Of a stretch of DNA of 10,133 nt, positions 5,859-10,133 are shown piece by piece. The notes under the pieces were generated by a model. It was not told the DNA's origin, ran no database searches, and saw only the letters and a list, made by a program, of their open reading frames with translations. Origin of the DNA: Candidatus Sodaliphilus fimicaballi (GTDB lineage Bacteria; Bacteroidota; Bacteroidia; Bacteroidales; Muribaculaceae); the NCBI GenBank assembly GCA_018065165.1, contig JAGHTV010000342.1, forward strand, positions 1 through 10,133, read 5' to 3'. The position numbers and the translations under genes are program-made. Numbering within the stretch: position 1 is the first letter of the stretch; the number at the start of each line of letters is the position of its first letter.

Positions 5859-6938
5859 TTATCGCAGGTATTCCTCGGGGTTGAGTGGTGTCTGTTCATG
5901 GCGTAGTTCGAAGTGTAGCACATGCTTATGCGTTCCTCCTGTGGTATGCACTTCGCCTAGGGGTTGATTTTGAGTTACGGGTTGGCCTTTCTTCACAGTG
6001 ATTTGCGTGAGTCCGGCATACACACTCAGGAACTCGCCGTGGCGCACCATCACTATGCTCGATGTTGCGTCTTGGTTGTAGATTCCCGAAACTATGCCTC
6101 CTGCCACGGCAACTGCGGTTGCGGGTAGGTCGTGGCACGCTATGTCTATGCCGTAGTTGAATGTGCTCACATGCTCGAGCGATGGGTGATGCTGACGGCC
6201 GTAGTGGGATACTATTGTGTGTCGTCCTGTGACGGGGTGGGGCAATCTGCCCTTGAAGTCGCTCAACTTGTGTCCTGTGTCGCCAAATGGCGATGCGTTG
6301 GCGGTGAGGCTTATTCGGTCCAGTTCGTGACTCAACTCGTTGGCTCGTTGTTGCTTCACGCGTAGCACTTCGTTGAGTTGTGATTTGTCCTTGAGTGTCA
6401 CTACTAGCGATGCGGCCTCGTCGAGTCGTGACTGTAGCGCCATGCGTGTGGTTTGGCATGCCTTAAGGCTTGCTCTCTTGATGCTGGTAAGCTTGGCTAT
6501 GCGGTCTTGACGTGCCTTGAGTTTGGCGAGCGATTGTGTTATTTCCTTGCTCTTGCTCTCACGCCACAGCGACAGTTGCCTCAGTGCACTGGCACGTTGC
6601 CAAGCCTGCTTGAATGAGTTGGCGGCAAATATGTAGGCCAGACGGTCGATGGGCGATGAGTGTGCGTTGATGTTGCGCACTACCTGGGCATACTGTGACC
6701 TGAGCTGGGCAAGTGACCATTTGTGCTTGGTTATTGAGTCGTTGACCTGTTTTTGCTCGGCCTCGATGTTGCTCAGCTGTGCTTCCAGTTGCACTATGTT
6801 GTGCTCTTGCTCGTCAATAAGCGTGGTTATGTCGTTGAGGGCACTTGTCGCACGATTGAGTGCCGACTCATCGCCATGAGCCCACACTGTCACACTCACG
6901 ACTAGTGACACTGCAAGTATTAACCGTCGCTTGAGCAT
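5859..6938 (-). CDS. EnvC-like murein hydrolase activator (degenerate M23/LytM domain)
   Basis: A 359-aa secreted protein with the layout of E. coli EnvC: signal peptide (1-20, ending VWA), long coiled coil (about 25-210, rich in Gln, Glu, Lys and Leu), and a C-terminal LytM/M23 fold (about 230-359). In active M23 peptidases zinc is held by H-x3-D and the second His of H-x-H, the first His of which is catalytic. Here the first motif is NYGID (N261...D265), so the His is replaced, and the second is VLHFELR (V340, H342), so the catalytic His is replaced. The fold residues remain, including VVAGG-like AVAGGIVSGI, VMVRHGEFLSVYAGL and the closing PLNPEEYL. The protein is therefore expected not to cut peptidoglycan but to activate amidases during cell division, as degenerate LytM factors do. 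It is the last gene of the dut run, starting 9 nt after DUF4292. That it acts on an amidase is inferred from the family. Confidence 0.88.
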   Translation of the reverse strand: MLKRRLILAVSLVVSVTVWAHGDESALNRATSALNDITTLIDEQEHNIVQLEAQLSNIEAEQKQVNDSITKHKWSLAQLRSQYAQVVRNINAHSSPIDRLAYIFAANSFKQAWQRASALRQLSLWRESKSKEITQSLAKLKARQDRIAKLTSIKRASLKACQTTRMALQSRLDEAASLVVTLKDKSQLNEVLRVKQQRANELSHELDRISLTANASPFGDTGHKLSDFKGRLPHPVTGRHTIVSHYGRQHHPSLEHVSTFNYGIDIACHDLPATAVAVAGGIVSGIYNQDATSSIVMVRHGEFLSVYAGLTQITVKKGQPVTQNQPLGEVHTTGGTHKHVLHFELRHEQTPLNPEEYLR

Positions 6939-6947
6939 AATGTGGTA

Positions 6948-7787
6948 TTATTGGCCGCTGAGCATTGATGCCAGGTTCCTGGCGTCAGCTTTCTTGTATC
7001 CTTGCGGTATTGCCGTGTCAATCTTTACCGACTGGTTCCAGTTGATTTCGTTATACTTGACTGCCAGCCCCAGTGCATGGCTCTTAATCTTGGTGTTGAT
7101 GTTGAGCTGGTGGGCAACAAAGCCGGCATCGGTTTTCTTGACATCGTTATATTCTACTTTGTAGTCGGTGCTCTTTGCTCCAGCCGGTGTTACACACAGG
7201 TTGAGGATGTCAAAGTCTCGGTTGAAGTTGAATTCATACTCAAAGTCTTTCTGCTGCTCATAGGGGGTGAGTTTGTACTCATTGTCGTAGGGGACAGCGA
7301 TGGCGTCGTTCCAGCAGTCAACTATTGAACCCTTGCCCAGGATAAACGGACGCCCCAGGAATATGTCTTGCAGGGTGCTCACATTAGCGGGCAGCCCGTT
7401 GGTAAGCAACGATACATCCTCGCATATGTATTGCTTATGCAGCTTGTCAATCACCAGCAGAGTGTCGCCTGTGATTACCAGTCGCCCCACTTCTAAGCCC
7501 AGCAATGGACGCAGTGATATTGCGATGCTCTTGTCACGCTCCATGCGTACATTGATTGCGCTGGTAAGGCTTTTGGGACCTTCAATTGTCATGCTGCCAC
7601 CACATTGCATTGTTGTCCACTGGCCCACACGATGTGCAATTATCTGGTTGTATGAGGGAGGCTCACTTGATGTAACCTGTGGGGCTGTAGGGATAGTAGG
7701 TTCGTTGACCTGAACATTCTTGGTCGAGCCACATGCAGTGAGTGCTACCAGTACACATGCAGTGATTATGTTGCTTAAGTGTTTCAT
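6948..7787 (-). CDS. DUF4292 family lipoprotein (probable LolA/LolB-like fold)
   Basis: A 279-aa lipoprotein with a clear type II signal peptide, VLVALTAC, and lipidated Cys19. A Pro/Ser/Thr-rich tether (about 22-46) precedes the folded domain. The family signature is SIAISLRPLLGLEVGRLVIT followed by GDTLLVIDKLHKQYICED (88-124), then a LxDIFLGRPF helix segment (139-149). This alternation of strands ending in 'PLLG-E' is the pattern of the DUF4292 family, which is restricted to Bacteroidota and related in fold to LolA/LolB outer-membrane lipoprotein carriers. Unlike the DUF4270 protein, residues after the Cys (GSTKNVQ) are not acidic, which argues for the periplasmic face of the outer membrane. 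Its ATG overlaps the TPR gene's stop codon by 4 nt (ATGA), so translation of the two is probably coupled. It has five Cys residues beyond the N-terminal hydrophobic stretch (19, 62, 122, 158, 198). A role in lipoprotein handling is inference only. Confidence 0.87.
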   Translation of the reverse strand: MKHLSNIITACVLVALTACGSTKNVQVNEPTIPTAPQVTSSEPPSYNQIIAHRVGQWTTMQCGGSMTIEGPKSLTSAINVRMERDKSIAISLRPLLGLEVGRLVITGDTLLVIDKLHKQYICEDVSLLTNGLPANVSTLQDIFLGRPFILGKGSIVDCWNDAIAVPYDNEYKLTPYEQQKDFEYEFNFNRDFDILNLCVTPAGAKSTDYKVEYNDVKKTDAGFVAHQLNINTKIKSHALGLAVKYNEINWNQSVKIDTAIPQGYKKADARNLASMLSGQ

Positions 7788-9526
7788 TCGTTAAATATCG
7801 TTTTGTGTTTTACTTTCTTCTGTATGAGTTCGTTGTCGGGGGCTACCTCAAGAGCTTTTTTCCATTGCTCTAGAGCAGCTTCGGTCTCGCCGTTCATAAA
7901 CAGGATGTCGCCATAGTGGTCTAACACATCGGCACTGTGCTCGTCTTCGTTATCGATAGCACTCTTTATGTAGAGCAATGCCATCTTGTAGTCTTTCTTC
8001 TTGTAGAATACCCAGGCATAGGTGTCAAGGTATGTCGAGCTGTTAGGTTCCGACTTCACGGCCAGTGCTGCCATGCGTTCGGCCTTGTCCAGCTCCAGTT
8101 CCTTGAGCGACAAGAAGTAGGCATAGTTGTTCATGATGCCCACATTGGCAGGATTGTACTCGAGCGACTCGTCGTAGCACTTCGATGCCATGTCCCAGTT
8201 GTCAAGTTCTTGATATACATCGCCCATGCCACCCTTGAGGTCGCTAAGCAAGTCAAGGTCGGTACTGTCGGCCATGGCAAGTGCTGTCTTGTAAATCTCT
8301 AGCGCCTTGTCATACTCCTTCATCTGATAGTAAGCGGGGCCTATGTATCGATACAGACTTAGGCTGTCGGGGTTGTACTCGAGTGCTTTGTCGGCCGACT
8401 TGATAGCTGCCGGGAAGTCCTCGCCCATCATTTGCACTATCATCAGCTTGCGCCAACTCTCTGCGTCAGTTGGGTTTATGTCAACCACATAGCTCTGTTG
8501 CTCGGCTGCGGCATGGTAGTCCTTCTTGTAGATGAGGTACTCGCAATACAGGTCATGAACTACGGCCTCGTGAGGATGCTGGTCGATGAGTGCAGTAAAC
8601 AGTTTGTTGGCACGGTCGGTCGAGTCGTTAGTTGCTATCATCTGTCGCACGGTACTCGCCAGCAGTTGCACCTTTGTGTCGATGTCGAGTTTCTCGCTTA
8701 TGAGTGCCTGATAGATTTGCTTCTCGTGCTGCACCGAGTCGCCATTCATCATGTAGTATTGAGCCTTGGCAAGATAGGTGTAGCCATTGCCGGGTTCGGC
8801 CTCTTGCGCCTTGTCTAGGTAAACGAGGGCGCTGTCACGCATGCCAAACTGTTGCATCACGCTGCCCATGGTTATGTTGTAGTCAACGTTCATGGGTGCT
8901 GTGGCCAGCAGTGAGCGCATCTCGGCTATGGCGTTGACGGTGTCGTTCATTGTCACATAGTTTGAGATCTTCTTTGTCGATATCTCAAGGCTACGGCCAT
9001 GCAGTGCAGCAATCGAGTCATAAGTCTCGTTTGACGCAGCAAAGTCGCCTACACGGGCATAGGCTTCGGCTAGGCGTGATTGCAACTCTATGCGGTATGG
9101 ATTGCGATCGCACAACGATTTTATTGCCTTCAAGGCCTCGCCCGGATTGCCCAGTGCCATGTTGGCATCGCTATAGAATGTGGTCTCGTAGAAGTCCTCG
9201 GGATGGGCGTTAAAGTGCTCTTTCATCAACTCCAGTCCCTGTTGGGCAAGGTCGCGGGTGGTATTTTCCATGGTTATCATGCAAAATCCCAGATGAAACG
9301 ATATGCTCGTGTTGGTAGGGTCTATCTCGTGAGCACGCTTGACGAGGTCGTAATAGGCATCGTTGTTGCCGTGCGATTTCTCGTTTTGTGCCTCGAGAAA
9401 CATATACTCGGCCTTGCGTCGGTCCTGATTGCTCACCCCTGTTGTATCGTCGCGCGATAGTGCAACGGGAGCAACCATCACTAGCATGGCCAGTATGGGC
9501 AATATTTTAGATAATAATCTTGTCAT
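7784..9526 (-). CDS. Secreted tetratricopeptide repeat protein
   Basis: A 580-aa protein with a signal peptide (about 1-24, ILPILAMLVMVAPVALS) and no lipobox, so probably periplasmic or attached by partners. Almost the whole mature part is TPR helices, visible at about 36-70, 113-146, 147-178, 216-247, 303-350, 354-386, 390-420, 431-460, 464-494, 498-527 and 534-563. The repeats after about 350 are closest to consensus (for example YQMKEYDKALEIYKTAL and MNGETEAALEQWKKALEVAPDN). TPR arrays bind other proteins, so this is likely a scaffold. No catalytic domain is seen. It starts 9 nt after dut and its TGA overlaps the DUF4292 ATG. The position between dut and the two envelope genes, kept tight with almost no spacing, suggests it works with DUF4292 and the EnvC-like protein in the periplasm. 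Confidence 0.9.
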   Translation of the reverse strand: MTRLLSKILPILAMLVMVAPVALSRDDTTGVSNQDRRKAEYMFLEAQNEKSHGNNDAYYDLVKRAHEIDPTNTSISFHLGFCMITMENTTRDLAQQGLELMKEHFNAHPEDFYETTFYSDANMALGNPGEALKAIKSLCDRNPYRIELQSRLAEAYARVGDFAASNETYDSIAALHGRSLEISTKKISNYVTMNDTVNAIAEMRSLLATAPMNVDYNITMGSVMQQFGMRDSALVYLDKAQEAEPGNGYTYLAKAQYYMMNGDSVQHEKQIYQALISEKLDIDTKVQLLASTVRQMIATNDSTDRANKLFTALIDQHPHEAVVHDLYCEYLIYKKDYHAAAEQQSYVVDINPTDAESWRKLMIVQMMGEDFPAAIKSADKALEYNPDSLSLYRYIGPAYYQMKEYDKALEIYKTALAMADSTDLDLLSDLKGGMGDVYQELDNWDMASKCYDESLEYNPANVGIMNNYAYFLSLKELELDKAERMAALAVKSEPNSSTYLDTYAWVFYKKKDYKMALLYIKSAIDNEDEHSADVLDHYGDILFMNGETEAALEQWKKALEVAPDNELIQKKVKHKTIFNE

Positions 9527-9535
9527 TGTTATTGT

Positions 9536-9970
9536 TTACTTCGTACCGGTGTGGCCAAATCCTCCCTCACCGCGTTCAGTCTCGTCCAGCACCTCTACGG
9601 GTGTCCACTCAACTGTCTCGTGACGGGCTACAACAATCTGGCAAATGCGCTCGCCGTTCTCAATAGTTTGTGGTTCATTGCCTAGGTTGGCAAGTATTAC
9701 ACACACCTCTCCACGGTAGTCAGCATCGATTGTGCCGGGAGAATTGAGTACGGTAAGGCCACGCTTCAGTGCCAGTCCACTGCGCGGACGCACTTGACAT
9801 TCATAGCCAGCGGGCAACTGCATGTAGATGCCTGTGTGAATCATTTCTCGCTCAAGTGGTTGCAGCGTAACGGGCTCATCGAGCCAAGCGCGCAGGTCCA
9901 TACCCGCGCTTTGAGGTGTACTATACTGTGGCAGGGCGTGAGGACCCTTGTTAACTATCTTTACTTCCAT
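9536..9970 (-). CDS. dut: dUTP diphosphatase (dUTPase)
   Basis: A trimeric cytosolic enzyme that hydrolyses dUTP to dUMP and pyrophosphate, keeping uracil out of DNA and supplying the dTMP precursor. At 144 aa it is the usual full length. All five family motifs are present: motif 1 AGMDLRA (22-28), motif 2 PRSGLA (62-67), motif 3 [10 protein letters not shown] (79-88) with the catalytic Asp82 and the uracil-stacking Tyr85, motif 4 RICQIVVA (108-115), and motif 5 [10 protein letters not shown] (133-142), whose Phe138 closes over the base. It is the first gene of a tight run with TPR, DUF4292 and EnvC-like genes, although its function is unrelated to the envelope. A TAnnTTTG element lies about 80 nt upstream. 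Confidence 0.98.
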   Translation of the reverse strand: MEVKIVNKGPHALPQYSTPQSAGMDLRAWLDEPVTLQPLEREMIHTGIYMQLPAGYECQVRPRSGLALKRGLTVLNSPGTIDADYRGEVCVILANLGNEPQTIENGERICQIVVARHETVEWTPVEVLDETERGEGGFGHTGTK

Positions 9971-10047
9971 AGTGAATGTTGTTTAGTTCTTTGTTGTACT
10001 ACAGATTGTCTGATTGTCTCTTTTTGACGATTCTGCTTATTAAACTA

Positions 10048-10081
10048 CAAAGATAATGAAAATGGTCGAAACTATATCTAA
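10048..10081 (-). promoter_or_regulatory. Possible promoter of the dut-to-EnvC operon
   Basis: On the - strand TATCTTTG (10055-10048) fits the Bacteroidota -7 consensus TAnnTTTG. The -33 element is weak: only TTAG at 10081-10078, 22 nt away. The start of transcription would be near 10041, about 70 nt before the dut ATG. It is the only candidate seen for the four-gene run. Confidence 0.5.
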
Positions 10082-10104
10082 TTACCCGTTATGTTTTGAA
10101 AATT

Positions 10105-10130
10105 TAAGATTTCTCAAAAATGCAATCTTA
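10105..10130. repeat. A/T-rich inverted repeat at the window edge
   Basis: TAAGATT (10105-10111) and AATCTTA (10124-10130) are perfect inverted copies separated by 12 nt. The site lies upstream of the putative dut promoter and could be a regulator site, or the tail of a gene beyond the window; the arms are A/T-rich and may be chance. Confidence 0.25.
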
Positions 10131-10133
10131 TAC

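Noticed and set aside
5926..6459. A 177-codon - strand frame overlapping the EnvC-like gene
   Set aside because: It lies in another frame of a gene with clear signal peptide, coiled coil and LytM fold; the product is low-complexity Arg/Thr/Ser.

Overview
The window comes from the chromosome of a member of Bacteroidota, most likely a gut member of Bacteroidales (Muribaculaceae, Prevotella or a relative). This rests on a Bacteroidota-type SecA C-terminus, on lineage-restricted families (DUF4270 lipoprotein, DUF4292 lipoprotein), on promoter elements of the TAnnTTTG type rather than TATAAT, and on the lack of clear Shine-Dalgarno sequences. Family names are from recognition of the translated sequence, not from searches.

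Layout. On the + strand, the window opens inside secA (last 397 codons), closed by a 12-bp hairpin, followed by an exported DUF2059-type protein with two copies of the family motif. A 306-bp intergenic gap separates this from everything else, which is on the - strand. Reading right to left (the direction of transcription): a promoter-like element, then a tight four-gene run dut, TPR protein, DUF4292 lipoprotein, EnvC-like degenerate LytM protein (gaps of 9 nt, a 4-nt ATGA overlap, and 9 nt). After about 210 bp holding a good Bacteroidota promoter match comes a second pair: an orphan starch-synthase catalytic-domain protein and a DUF4270 lipoprotein. Next come tRNA-Thr(CGU), a strong 15-bp terminator hairpin, and an unrecognised acidic 248-aa cytosolic protein that converges on the DUF2059 gene.

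How the genes may work together. The dut run is a nucleotide-pool enzyme followed by three envelope proteins: a secreted TPR scaffold, an outer-membrane lipoprotein with a probable LolA/LolB-like fold, and a LytM-fold protein that has lost the catalytic zinc-site residues and so probably activates a cell-wall amidase rather than cutting peptidoglycan. The second pair joins a cytosolic half-glycosyltransferase to a probably surface-exposed lipoprotein, a combination whose function I do not know.

Most of the window is ordinary core genome. I found no mobile element, CRISPR array, toxin-antitoxin pair or defence system. The points most worth a second look are the orphan half starch synthase with altered substrate motifs beside DUF4270, the degenerate LytM/DUF4292/TPR envelope run, and a tRNA-Thr with two A-C mismatches in its stems.
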